Assembly (NCBI RefSeq): GCF_018555685.1
Contig: NZ_JAFLWW010000004.1
Span: 248,001-312,000 of the forward strand
Length of the DNA stretch: 64,000 nt
Source: Aminobacter anthyllidis
GTDB taxonomy: Bacteria; Pseudomonadota; Alphaproteobacteria; Rhizobiales; Rhizobiaceae
Direction: 5' to 3'
Under the pieces are notes generated by a model, which was not told where the DNA came from, searched no databases, and was given only the letters and a program-made list of their open reading frames with translations. Shown here in pieces: positions 9,357-17,098 of this stretch (within the stretch, counting starts at the first letter, position 1; each line of letters opens with the position of its first letter). The position numbers and the translations under genes were made by a program.

Positions 9357-10889
9357 TCAGCCGCCGAGCTTCTGGATGTTGTGGGCCGTCGTGGCGAAGG
9401 CGATGTTTTTGGTTTCCATGCAGAAATCGAACGACCAGTCGCCGCCATCGCGGCCGATGCCGGAGTTTTTTACACCGCCGAACGGCGCCGGCAGGTGGCG
9501 GACATTCTCCGAGTTGACCCAGATCATCCCCGCCGCGAGCCCTTCGGTGAAGCGCAGGGCGCGTGTCACGTCCGAAGTCCACAGATATCCGGCGAGGCCA
9601 TATTGGGTGTCGTTGGCGATTGCCAGTGCTTCGGCTTCGTTGTCGAACGGGATCGCGGTCAGCACCGGCCCAAAAATCTCTTCCTGGGCGATGCGCATGT
9701 CGTTGCGCGCGCCGGTGAAAAGCGTCGGTGCGACGTAGCAACCACCCCCTGCTGCCTCGACCTTGCTGCCGCCGGCGGCAATGGTTGCGCCTTCCGAACG
9801 CGCGAGCTCGATGTAGGACAGCACCTTTTCCTCATGGATCGGGTGGATCAGCGGACCGACGACTGTCTGCGGATCAAGCGGATGGCCGACACGGATCCGC
9901 TTGGCCTTCTCCGCCACGATGGCGGTGAACTTGTCGTAGATCGAGGCTTCGACCAGCAGGCGCGAGGACGAGGTGCAGCGCTCGCCGTTGAGCGAGTAGA
10001 TCATGAACACTGCCGCATCCGCCGCACGCTCAAGATCCGCGTCGGCGAACACGATCACCGGGTTCTTGCCGCCGAGTTCGAAATGTACGCGCTTCAGCGT
10101 GTCGGCGCCCTGGCGCATGATCATCGAACCGGTGCGGCTTTCGCCGACGAAGCCGATCGCCTTGATATCAGGATGTTCGGTCAGCGCCTTGCCGGCATCT
10201 TCGCCGAGGCCGTTGACCAGGTTCCAGACACCCTTCGGCAGGCCTGCCTCCTCGGCGATCTCGACAAGCAGCCTCGCGGTCAGTGGCGAGAACTCGGCCG
10301 GCTTGTGAACGATGGTGCAGCCGGCCGCGAGCGCGGGTGCGATCTTCCACGTCGACAGCATGAACGGCGTGTTCCACGGCGTGATGACGCCGACCGGGCC
10401 GATCGGCACGCGGGTGGTGATGTTCAGCTGGCCGGGCGCCTGCAGCGTGCGGCCGTCGCGCGCTTCAGGTGCCTTGTCGGCGTAGTAGCGGAAGTTCTCG
10501 GCGCCGCGCAGGGCAGCCTTGGCCATGAATTTCAGCGACTGGCCGGTGTCCATGCATTCGACGAAGGCGATCTCCTCGGCCCGCTTGACGATGGCATCGG
10601 CGATCGCATGCAACAGCTTCTTGCGGGCATCGCCCGACTGCGCCGCCCATGCGGGGAACGCAGCCTTGGCCGCCTTGGCGGCCATGTCGATGTCGGCGGC
10701 CTTGCCATGCGCCACCCGGGCAAGCGGCTTGAGGTCGACCGGCGAGATGGTCTCGAAGGTCGTGCCATCAAGTGCCGCGACAGCTTCGCCATTGATATGG
10801 TTGGTCACTCCGCCGGACCTGAAGCGCTCAAGATAGGCTTGCGCCTTGCGCAGATTGTTTTCGAATTCTGACATTTGGGTTTCCGTCAC
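9357..10889 (-). CDS. hpaE: 5-carboxymethyl-2-hydroxymuconic semialdehyde dehydrogenase
   Basis: 510-residue NAD-dependent aldehyde dehydrogenase, full length. Motifs seen: PWNTPFMLSTWK, the FELGGKNP general-base motif, the catalytic Cys in LNGERCTSSSR, and the C-terminal PFGGVKNSGIGR. It oxidises the HpaD product to 5-carboxymethyl-2-hydroxymuconate. The ATG at 10889 overlaps the hpaF stop (ATGA); a second Met five codons on is the alternative start. Confidence 0.95.
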   Translation of the reverse strand: MTETQMSEFENNLRKAQAYLERFRSGGVTNHINGEAVAALDGTTFETISPVDLKPLARVAHGKAADIDMAAKAAKAAFPAWAAQSGDARKKLLHAIADAIVKRAEEIAFVECMDTGQSLKFMAKAALRGAENFRYYADKAPEARDGRTLQAPGQLNITTRVPIGPVGVITPWNTPFMLSTWKIAPALAAGCTIVHKPAEFSPLTARLLVEIAEEAGLPKGVWNLVNGLGEDAGKALTEHPDIKAIGFVGESRTGSMIMRQGADTLKRVHFELGGKNPVIVFADADLERAADAAVFMIYSLNGERCTSSSRLLVEASIYDKFTAIVAEKAKRIRVGHPLDPQTVVGPLIHPIHEEKVLSYIELARSEGATIAAGGSKVEAAGGGCYVAPTLFTGARNDMRIAQEEIFGPVLTAIPFDNEAEALAIANDTQYGLAGYLWTSDVTRALRFTEGLAAGMIWVNSENVRHLPAPFGGVKNSGIGRDGGDWSFDFCMETKNIAFATTAHNIQKLGG

Positions 10890-11272
10890 GTGTTGCGCAG
10901 GCGCGGGTGTATGGCGTTGTTCTTCCAGCTCAGCTCCGCATCGATCTGACGAATCTCAAGCGACAGCGCGAAATGCGGGCTGGCAAAAAGTGGGGCGAGA
11001 AACGCATTGGCGGCGGCGAAGATCGCGGCGCCTGCACGTTTCTTTTCCTCGGTGGACCGGCCTGCGCCGATCCTGAAGCTCATGTCGATGAAGGCGTTTT
11101 CGGCCACGCGGTCGGCGACGGCGTAGGCGTCGGCACGCAGCGCCCGCACCCTGATCGCGCCATGCTCGAACAGGCCGGTGTCAAGGATCGTCTGCGACAG
11201 CGCTCCGCATAGTGCAGGCATATCGACACGACCGTCGAGGTTGGCCGAATATTCGAGGGTGAGGTGAGGCAA
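10886..11272 (-). CDS. hpaF: 5-carboxymethyl-2-hydroxymuconate delta-isomerase
   Basis: 128-residue member of the CHMI branch of the tautomerase superfamily. Met1 is followed by Pro2, which becomes the N-terminal catalytic proline after Met removal; the MPHLTLEYSANL start is diagnostic. It isomerises 5-carboxymethyl-2-hydroxymuconate to the keto form that is then decarboxylated. It is the first gene of the minus-strand hpa operon, about 30 bases from an 18-bp palindrome that is the likely operator. Confidence 0.95.
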   Translation of the reverse strand: MPHLTLEYSANLDGRVDMPALCGALSQTILDTGLFEHGAIRVRALRADAYAVADRVAENAFIDMSFRIGAGRSTEEKKRAGAAIFAAANAFLAPLFASPHFALSLEIRQIDAELSWKNNAIHPRLRNT

Positions 11273-11303
11273 GGCGCGTCTTTCCGCACAGATGGCGTTT
11301 TGA

Positions 11304-11321
11304 TATTTAACATGTTAAATA
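11304..11321. promoter_or_regulatory. 18-bp perfect palindrome, candidate HpaR operator
   Basis: TATTTAACATGTTAAATA is a perfect 18-bp palindrome in the 150-base divergent region between hpaF and hpaR, about 32 bases upstream of the hpaF start. MarR-family repressors, including HpaR, bind AT-rich palindromes of this size, and the TTAACATGTTAA core is a common form. Seen directly; assignment to HpaR is inference from position. Confidence 0.75.
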
Positions 11322-11422
11322 GTTTTTCAGACCGCTGTCAAGGACGCTTGTGCCGTGAGATTTCGCTGGTTGGCGCCGTGCAACGTTGATCCGTTGCGGC
11401 GTCGGTATTATCGGGAAGTGGA

Positions 11423-11890
11423 ATGCCGGCTCATTCGCCGTCCGCCATCAGGAGTTCGCCTTTGCTGCAAAGCACCCGACGTTCATTGCCGATGTCGCTC
11501 CTGCGCGCGCGCGAAGTGGTGATGGCTCAGTTCCGACCCATACTCGCCCAGCATGGCGTATCGGAGCAGCAATGGCGCGTCATCCGTGTGTTGGGCGAGC
11601 AGAGCCCGCTCGACGCGACGGAACTTGCCGAGCGAGCCTCGATCCTGGCGCCTAGCCTGACGCGGATCATCAAAGCGCTGGAGGAGCGCAAGCTAATCAC
11701 CCGCGGCAAGGTCGACGGTGACGGGCGCCGCGTCATGCTGGCGATTGCACCCAAGGGGCAGGTTCTGATCTCAGAGGTCGCACCCGAGAGCAGCGCCATC
11801 TATGACGAGGTCCAGCGCCGCATCGGACACGAGCGCTACGAACAGCTGCTCGACCTGCTCGAGGGACTGATCGATCTTGAAAAGAAATGA
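11423..11890 (+). CDS. hpaR: MarR-family repressor of the homoprotocatechuate operon
   Basis: 155-residue winged-helix regulator. The core LLRAREVVMAQFRPIL...SEQQWRVIRVL matches HpaR more closely than generic MarR proteins. The recognition helix region is around residues 70-95 (LAPSLTRIIKALEERKLI) and the wing contains DGDGRRVML. HpaR normally represses the meta-cleavage genes and releases DNA on binding the aromatic substrate. It is divergent from hpaF. Start is uncertain: ATG at 11423 gives about 20 residues more than E. coli HpaR; an internal ATG at 11492 is the alternative. Confidence 0.9.
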   Translation: MPAHSPSAIRSSPLLQSTRRSLPMSLLRAREVVMAQFRPILAQHGVSEQQWRVIRVLGEQSPLDATELAERASILAPSLTRIIKALEERKLITRGKVDGDGRRVMLAIAPKGQVLISEVAPESSAIYDEVQRRIGHERYEQLLDLLEGLIDLEKK

Positions 11891-11956
11891 CGGTCTCGCG
11901 GCCACAAAGTTGCGGCAGGTAGGAGTCATTCGCGCGCAAGCTGGTATGACTACCGC

Positions 11957-12874
11957 ATGATCGCCCTCAAGAAGCTGCGCGAATTGACCCTGACGGCTGC
12001 GACAAGTGCTGAGCGGCCATTGCATCTGAGCGCCGCAAGCGGCCTCGTCTGCCTCGATTCGACGATGTATGTCATTGCCGATGATGAGCTCCATCTTGGT
12101 GTCTTTTCGACCACCGACGCCGGCCCTGGCCGGCTGGTCAGGCTGTTCGACGGTGTGCTGCCGGAGGAGAAAGCCGCGCGCAAGCGGCAAAAGCCCGACC
12201 TCGAAGCACTGACGTTGCTGCCTGCTTTCGAGGGTTTTCACCATGGTGCACTGCTCGCTGTCGGCTCGGGCTCGCGGCCTAACCGGCGCCTGGGTGTCCT
12301 GCTTGGGCTTGATCCGTTGGGTCGCATTTCAGGCGCGCCACGAATCCTTGACCTGTCGGCCATGCTGGTTCCGCTCGCCGACGCCTTCGCCGAGGTCAAT
12401 GTCGAAGGCGCCGTAGTTGTCGGTGACGAACTGTGCCTGTTCCAGCGCGGTAACAAGCAGCACGCGGACAATGCAATGATCCGGTACCGGCTGTCTGAGG
12501 TCGTCAATGTCGTGACCGGCCGTCGTGCCGATGCGCTCCGGTCGGTGAAAATCGGCAGGTTCGATCTCGGCCATATCGACGATGTGCCGTTGTGCTTCAC
12601 CGATGCTGCGCCGCTGCCGGGCGGCGTCATGGTCTTCAGTGCGGTTGCCGAAGACACGGACGACGCTTTCAACGACGGCACATGTGTCGGGGCTGCCATC
12701 GGTATCGTGGGCAATGATGGCCGGCTGCGTTTCGTCCGTCGGCTCGATCGGCCGTACAAGATCGAGGGCATTCACGCCCAGCTTGCCGCCAATCACATCG
12801 ACCTTCTCGCGGTTGCCGACGCCGACGATCCGGACGTTACAGCAGCGCTCTATTCGGCGACGATCGCTATCTGA
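11957..12874 (+). CDS. Uncharacterised protein, possible beta-propeller
   Basis: 305-residue protein without signal peptide or membrane helix. The sequence alternates short hydrophobic strands and turns with repeated Gly-Asp/Asn patterns, and includes CLDSTMYVIADDELHLGVF, LEALTLLP and NVEGAVVVGDELCLF segments of the sort seen in uncharacterised families predicted to fold as beta-propellers. No catalytic motif was recognised. It starts 66 bases after hpaR on the same strand and meets the broken reductase gene tail to tail with no gap. A link with homoprotocatechuate use is not supported beyond proximity. Confidence 0.6.
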   Translation: MIALKKLRELTLTAATSAERPLHLSAASGLVCLDSTMYVIADDELHLGVFSTTDAGPGRLVRLFDGVLPEEKAARKRQKPDLEALTLLPAFEGFHHGALLAVGSGSRPNRRLGVLLGLDPLGRISGAPRILDLSAMLVPLADAFAEVNVEGAVVVGDELCLFQRGNKQHADNAMIRYRLSEVVNVVTGRRADALRSVKIGRFDLGHIDDVPLCFTDAAPLPGGVMVFSAVAEDTDDAFNDGTCVGAAIGIVGNDGRLRFVRRLDRPYKIEGIHAQLAANHIDLLAVADADDPDVTAALYSATIAI

Positions 12875-13827
12875 TCACGCCGGTAGCGTCTGATGCACGA
12901 ACTCTTCGTTGAAGATGTCGTCCTGATGCAGGCCAAGCTCGCGCAATGCCTTGCGCGCCGCACCAACCATCCCGGGCGGTCCGCAAAGATAGGCTTCGGT
13001 GCCTTCTTGCAGCGGCACACCAGTGACATGACCGATGCCGGCGACCGGATTTCCTGTCTTTCCCGACCAGCCTGGATTTGCCGTATCGGCTGTCATCACG
13101 ATCTCGAGCGGTAGTCGTTTGCCAGCACTTTGAGCTGGTCGATGCCATATGCGTCCTGCTCGTCAGCGAAGCCGAGTACAAGGCTAAGCGGTGGTGACGA
13201 TAACCGATCGATGCCGCGCAGCATGGCGATGATCGGCGCAAGTCCGGTGCCGCCGGCGACGAACAGTTTCGGCTTCGGGTTGGCGCGCAGATAGAAGATG
13301 CCGAAAGGGCCGCGCACGGTGAACGCATCCTGCGGCTTGGCCCGAGTCGCCAGATAATCCGCCATCGCCCCGCCTGGAATGTCGCGCACATGCAGGATTT
13401 GTTCGGCTTCGGCAGGGCCGTTGGCCATCGAGAAGCGCCTGGGACCGTCGATACCGGGAAAGGTCGCTTCGACGAACTGGCCAGGCAGGAATGGCAGCGG
13501 GAACTGCAGCCGGTACCTGATTTCCCAGACCGAGCGCGACAGCTTCTGGAAGCTGTTGATGTTGGCGCGGCGCAGCGTCGGCGGCGACACGTCGGCCCGG
13601 CGATAGGGAACCACGGCCTCGAAACCGCTCTGCGCCGGTTCGACGCAGAGCAACACCTCGTCGCCGTTGGGGCGGCGCGCCACGCAGGTCCGGCAGGTGC
13701 CTTCACGGCAGCTGTGGGCCAGGGCATTGCCTGCCTGTTCGGCGGAGGTCAGCACCGAACCGCCAGGTGTCGGTGCAAAGCTCATAACTTCGCCATCGGC
13801 GAAGGTGATCGAAATCCCGTCCATCAT
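12875..13827 (-). pseudogene. Oxygenase reductase component (BenC-like ferredoxin reductase), frameshifted
   Basis: Two minus-strand frames together form a ring-hydroxylating-dioxygenase reductase. The first (13096-13827) has an N-terminal 2Fe-2S ferredoxin domain (CREGTCRTC with a later Cys), an FAD domain (RRFSMANGP) and the start of the NAD domain (GGTGLAPII). It ends at DYRSRS-stop. The second frame (12875-13099) carries the missing end, TADTANPGWSGKTG and LCGPPGMV. Restoring one base in the CGCTCGAG run near 13108 would give DYRLEIVMTADTAN and a full-length protein of about 316 residues. Either a one-base deletion or a sequencing error. Neighbouring genes are also broken, which favours real decay. 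Confidence 0.85.
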
Positions 13828-13833
13828 GCCGAC

Positions 13834-14330
13834 CTAGAAATCGTCGGAGACGTAGCCGGTCGACAGACCGTCGATGCTGACGAAATTGTTGCTGAGACGG
13901 TAAGCCTCGAGATTGTCCTCGCCCTTAGTCTCAGCCCACTCGATCAGTTCGTTGCGCTCCTGCATCTCGCCGATGACGGGGATGCTCCAGCCGCACGATG
14001 TCGCCACGCTGTCGACGTGGAGCCGGAAGATCTGGCGCGTGCCGGGCAGTCGAGGGAACAGTGCCAGCATGGTCTCCCATTCCGGATGATCGGGGCGGAT
14101 CAGATCTGCCTTGCCATAGAGCCTGAGCGTCATCGCCTCGCCGGTGAAGGCGCAAAACAGCATCGTCATGCGGCCGCTCTCGGTGACGTGGGCGGCGGTT
14201 TCATTGCCGCTGCCGGTGAGGTCGAGCTAAGTCACCGTGCGCGCATCCAGCACTCGGAGCGTGTCCAGGCCCTTGGGCGACAGGTTCACTCGACCGTCCA
14301 TCGGAGCGGTGGCGACGTGACAGCCTTCGG
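13834..14330 (-). pseudogene. Pyridoxamine-5'-phosphate-oxidase-like FMN-binding protein, internal stop
   Basis: The 111-residue open part (13834-14169; MTMLFCAFTGEAM... LRLYGKADLIRPDHPEW...) is the C-terminal two thirds of a PPOX-family flavin-binding protein. Reading upstream in the same frame gives HVATAPMDGRVNLSPKG and RTVT-stop-LDLTGSGNETAAHVTESGR, a good match to the family N-terminal half interrupted by a TAG at 14227-14229 where Tyr is expected. Family resemblance ends near 14330, where an ornithine cyclodeaminase fragment on the other strand begins, so the N-terminus is also missing. It lies 6 bases before the broken reductase gene in the same direction. Confidence 0.8.
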
Positions 14331-14337
14331 CGTGCGG

Positions 14338-15097
14338 TCTGATGTTGGCAGCGGTTACCCCATGCTGCTGAGCGAGATGACCATCCTGACGGCGCTACGC
14401 ACGGCTGCAACCTCGGCGGTTGCGGCAAAGTACCTTGCCCCGCAGAATGCTTCCTGCATGGCGCTGATCGGCAATGGCGCGCAGTCTGAGTTCCAGGCTT
14501 TGGCGTTCCGGGCGCTGCTCGGTGTCGAGAAGCTGCGTCTCTACGACATCGATGTCACTGCGTCGCACAGATGCGCCGGCAATCTCGCCGGGCTGGGATT
14601 TGACATCGCCATCTGCGGCTCGGTGCAGGAGGCGGTGGAAGGTGCTGAGATCATCACCACCGTCACCGCCGACAAGCAGTATGCGACAATCCTCACCGAC
14701 AACATGGTGGGCAGCGGCGTCCATATCAACGCCGTCGGCGGCGACTGCCCCCGGCAAGACCGAGCTGCACCGGGACATCCTGCTGCGGTCCGGCATCTCG
14801 TCGAATACACGCCGCAGACGCGGATCGAGGGCGAGATCCAGCAGCTCGATGCCGACCATCCAGTGACCGAGCTATGGCAGGTGATCGCGGACCAGGCGCC
14901 CGGTCGCACCAGCGCGCAAGCAGATCACCCTGTTCGACTCGGTCGGATTTGCTACCGAGGACTTTTCGGCGCTGCGCTATGTCCAGCTCGCCGCCACCGG
15001 GCTCTATTCCGAGCTCGATCTCATCGCCGATCCCGACGAGCCACGCGACCTGTTCGGCATGCTGCTGCGCATGCAAGGCAACATCGCCGCGCATTGA
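14338..15097 (+). pseudogene. Ornithine cyclodeaminase remnant, truncated and multiply frameshifted
   Basis: The plus strand encodes the C-terminal two thirds of an ornithine cyclodeaminase/mu-crystallin family protein, spread over frames. YPMLLSEMTILTALRTAATS, LAPQNASCMALIGNGAQSEF (NAD-binding GNGAQSEF) and VGSGVHINAVGGDCP run in one frame. An extra C near 14750 shifts to KTELHRDILLRSGI, a lost base near 14800 shifts back to EYTPQTRIEGEIQQLDADHP, and an extra base near 14915 leads to KQITLFDSVGF...GLYSELDLIADP to a TGA at 15095. The N-terminal third is absent. A clear pseudogene. Confidence 0.88.
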
Positions 15098-15130
15098 TTG
15101 CGGCGATGCGCCAGCTGCATCGCGTTCCGC

Positions 15131-15544
15131 CTAGGCGGCGAAGACGCTCTCGAAATCCTTGAAGCCCTTGACTTCGATCGGATTGCCCGAGGGGTCGAAG
15201 AAGAACATCGTGCGCTGTTCGCCGGGTTCGCCTTCAAAGCGGATGACAGGCGGAATATCGAACGCGATACCGCCCTGCTTCAGGCGATCGGCGAGCGCGA
15301 ACCATGTGTCGAGAGGCAGCACGACGCCGAAATGCGGCATCATCACAAGGTGATCGCCGACCTTGCCGGTGCGGGTGACCTCGAACGGCTTGCCGAGATG
15401 CAGCGACAGCTGATGGCCGAAGAAGTCGAAATCCACCCAGCTGTCGGTCGAGCGCCCCTCGACACAGCCGAGCACGCCGCCATAGAAGCCGCGTGCCGCG
15501 TCGAGGTCAGTGACATGGAGGGCCAGATGGAACAGCGACTTCAT
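15131..15544 (-). CDS. VOC (glyoxalase/extradiol-like) family protein
   Basis: 137-residue single VOC module. The N-terminal LFHLALHVTDLDAARGFYGGVLG and the C-terminal FFFDPSGNPIEVKGFK are typical. Potential metal ligands are His6, His71 and Glu124, the usual triad of this superfamily. Substrate unknown; small proteins of this kind include lyases, isomerases and resistance proteins. It is divergent from the LysR gene, 90 bases away, and is the likely target of that regulator. Confidence 0.8.
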   Translation of the reverse strand: MKSLFHLALHVTDLDAARGFYGGVLGCVEGRSTDSWVDFDFFGHQLSLHLGKPFEVTRTGKVGDHLVMMPHFGVVLPLDTWFALADRLKQGGIAFDIPPVIRFEGEPGEQRTMFFFDPSGNPIEVKGFKDFESVFAA

Positions 15545-15634
15545 CGGTATTTTCCCCAGGGTTTGACCGATGTCTAAAATATTCGCTATGAAAGGAAAAC
15601 TATTTAATATTGTCTCTGAGACTAAGGAAATCTA

Positions 15635-16516
15635 TTGGATATCCGGTTTCTGCAGAGCCTGGTTGCGGTGGTCGAGACGGGATCGATCGTTGCCGCCGCA
15701 CGGCGGGAACGCCTGACGCCCGCTGCCGTCAGCCAGCGCATACAATCCCTGGAGCGAAGCCTGGGGCGTCTGCTTCTCGTGCGCGGCGCTCACACAGCCC
15801 GCCCGACGGAAGGTTGTCTCTCCATGTTGCCACGCGCCCGTGCGCTCATTCGGGACGCGTCGCTGCTTGTGGATGATCTGGACGCTAGCGGGCTTTCCGG
15901 CGACTTGCGTGTAGGGGCGATTTCAACCGTCCTGACAGGGCTGATGCCGGCGGTGCTGGGCAACATTGCCGAACGGGCGCCATTGCTGAAACTGCGGCTG
16001 ACGCCGGGAACATCTGAGCAGCTCTACGAGCAGATGCTTGCCGGCAGGCTGGACGCGGCGGTTCTTGTCGAGCCGCCATTCGCACTTCTCAAGGCGGTCA
16101 GCTCAACCAGCATTTCGCGAGAGCCGCTGGTGTATCTGACACGTGATAGCGTTGCGCCGGAGGAAATCGCGGGCCACGCCCAGAGCGCGCCTTTCATCCG
16201 CTATGACCCTTCTTCGTGGGGCGGTCGGATCGTCGCCGACTACATGGACGGGAGCGGCCTGTTTCCGGAAGTCCGCTGTGACATGGATGCGCTGGAAACC
16301 ATTGCAATCCTCGTCGCCAAGGGCATGGGCAACTCGCTCGTCCCGCACTGGGCGGGCCTTGTCGCGGACGGGTTCAACATCGTCCCCGTAGCAGATGCCG
16401 AGGCTCATACCCGTCGGTTGTGCTGCCTTTCGCCGAATGTTTCGCCGAAGCCGGACGCCGTCCGGCTGTTGCGAGAGCTGCTCGTAGAGGCAGAGGATCC
16501 CGGCCGTCGGGTCTAG
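15635..16516 (+). CDS. LysR-family transcriptional regulator
   Basis: 293-residue regulator with the N-terminal winged helix-turn-helix (residues 1-60: FLQSLVAVVETGSIVAAARR, LTPAAVSQRIQSLE) and a LysR effector-binding domain after it. The start is TTG at 15635, placing the HTH at the usual distance from the N-terminus. It is divergent from a VOC gene, the classic LysR arrangement. No clear T-N11-A palindrome stands out in the 90-base gap, which is AT-rich (AAATATT and TTTAATATT). Confidence 0.88.
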   Translation: MDIRFLQSLVAVVETGSIVAAARRERLTPAAVSQRIQSLERSLGRLLLVRGAHTARPTEGCLSMLPRARALIRDASLLVDDLDASGLSGDLRVGAISTVLTGLMPAVLGNIAERAPLLKLRLTPGTSEQLYEQMLAGRLDAAVLVEPPFALLKAVSSTSISREPLVYLTRDSVAPEEIAGHAQSAPFIRYDPSSWGGRIVADYMDGSGLFPEVRCDMDALETIAILVAKGMGNSLVPHWAGLVADGFNIVPVADAEAHTRRLCCLSPNVSPKPDAVRLLRELLVEAEDPGRRV

Positions 16517-17054
16517 GTGGCTTCTCGTCCGATGGCTGCGGCGATCCAGTCCAGCCGTGCGGCGGGGGTTTCGAGCTCGATCATGTCGGGCCGGTTGGTC
16601 CTGCTGATGTGTTCCACCAGCGTCCTGACAGCGGGCGTCGGCGTTGGACGGGCACAGGCTGTAGTAGTTCGGGTCGCCGAAAGCATTGCGGGTGACAGTG
16701 CTTGGGTGCGGCATGCCCAGCCGCGTGTTGTGGGGCACACGGTCAAACAGGACACTTTCAGGCCACCGCCGTCGCGCCGCCGGATCATCGCCGCCTTCCG
16801 AGGTCACATCGGCGACCTTCGGCTGGATCGTGAGCTATGTCCCAACGCTTGGCCGTGGGCTGGAAATAGATGGTTCCGTCCTCCGGGAAATAGGCTTTGC
16901 GGCGCGGGCCGCGCGGCTGCAGGAAGCGGCCGGCGTGATAGGAATTCGCCAGGCTGATCGCATTCATGCCGGCGCGCTCGGCCAGTTCGCGCGCGACCGT
17001 GTCATGTGACCACCGGCCGCAGGCTGTCGAGCGTCCAGTCATGATCGTAGGCAA
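16515..17054 (-). pseudogene. Remnant of an uncharacterised conserved protein, multiple frameshifts
   Basis: Minus-strand segments in alternating frames read as one protein: HDTVARELAERAGMNAISLA, YHAGRFLQPRGPRRKAYF and PEDGTIYFQPTAKRW (from 17054), then RRRDGGGLKVSCLTVC, then in another frame HNTRLGMPHPSTVTRNAFGD and PNYYSLCPSNADAR, then back to LVEHISRTNRPDMIELETP. The pattern resembles conserved uncharacterised proteins with a predicted TIM-barrel-like fold; that recall is from memory. The C-terminal half is missing. A further coding-like stretch in a third frame (about 17019-17095, containing IEHHGSPLICNRVAYDHDW) may belong to it. At least two frameshifts plus truncation make it a pseudogene. 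Confidence 0.7.
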
Positions 17055-17098
17055 CGCGGTTGCAGATCAGTGGCGAACCGTGGTGCTCGATCGGCCAA

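Noticed and set aside
8559-10871. 770-codon plus-strand open frame opposite hpaD and hpaE
   Set aside because: Antisense shadow of two conserved enzymes; composition is biased and no domain is recognisable.
13390-15162. 590-codon plus-strand frame spanning three pseudogenes
   Set aside because: The first 300 codons are antisense of the broken reductase and PPOX genes; only the ornithine cyclodeaminase part is sense.
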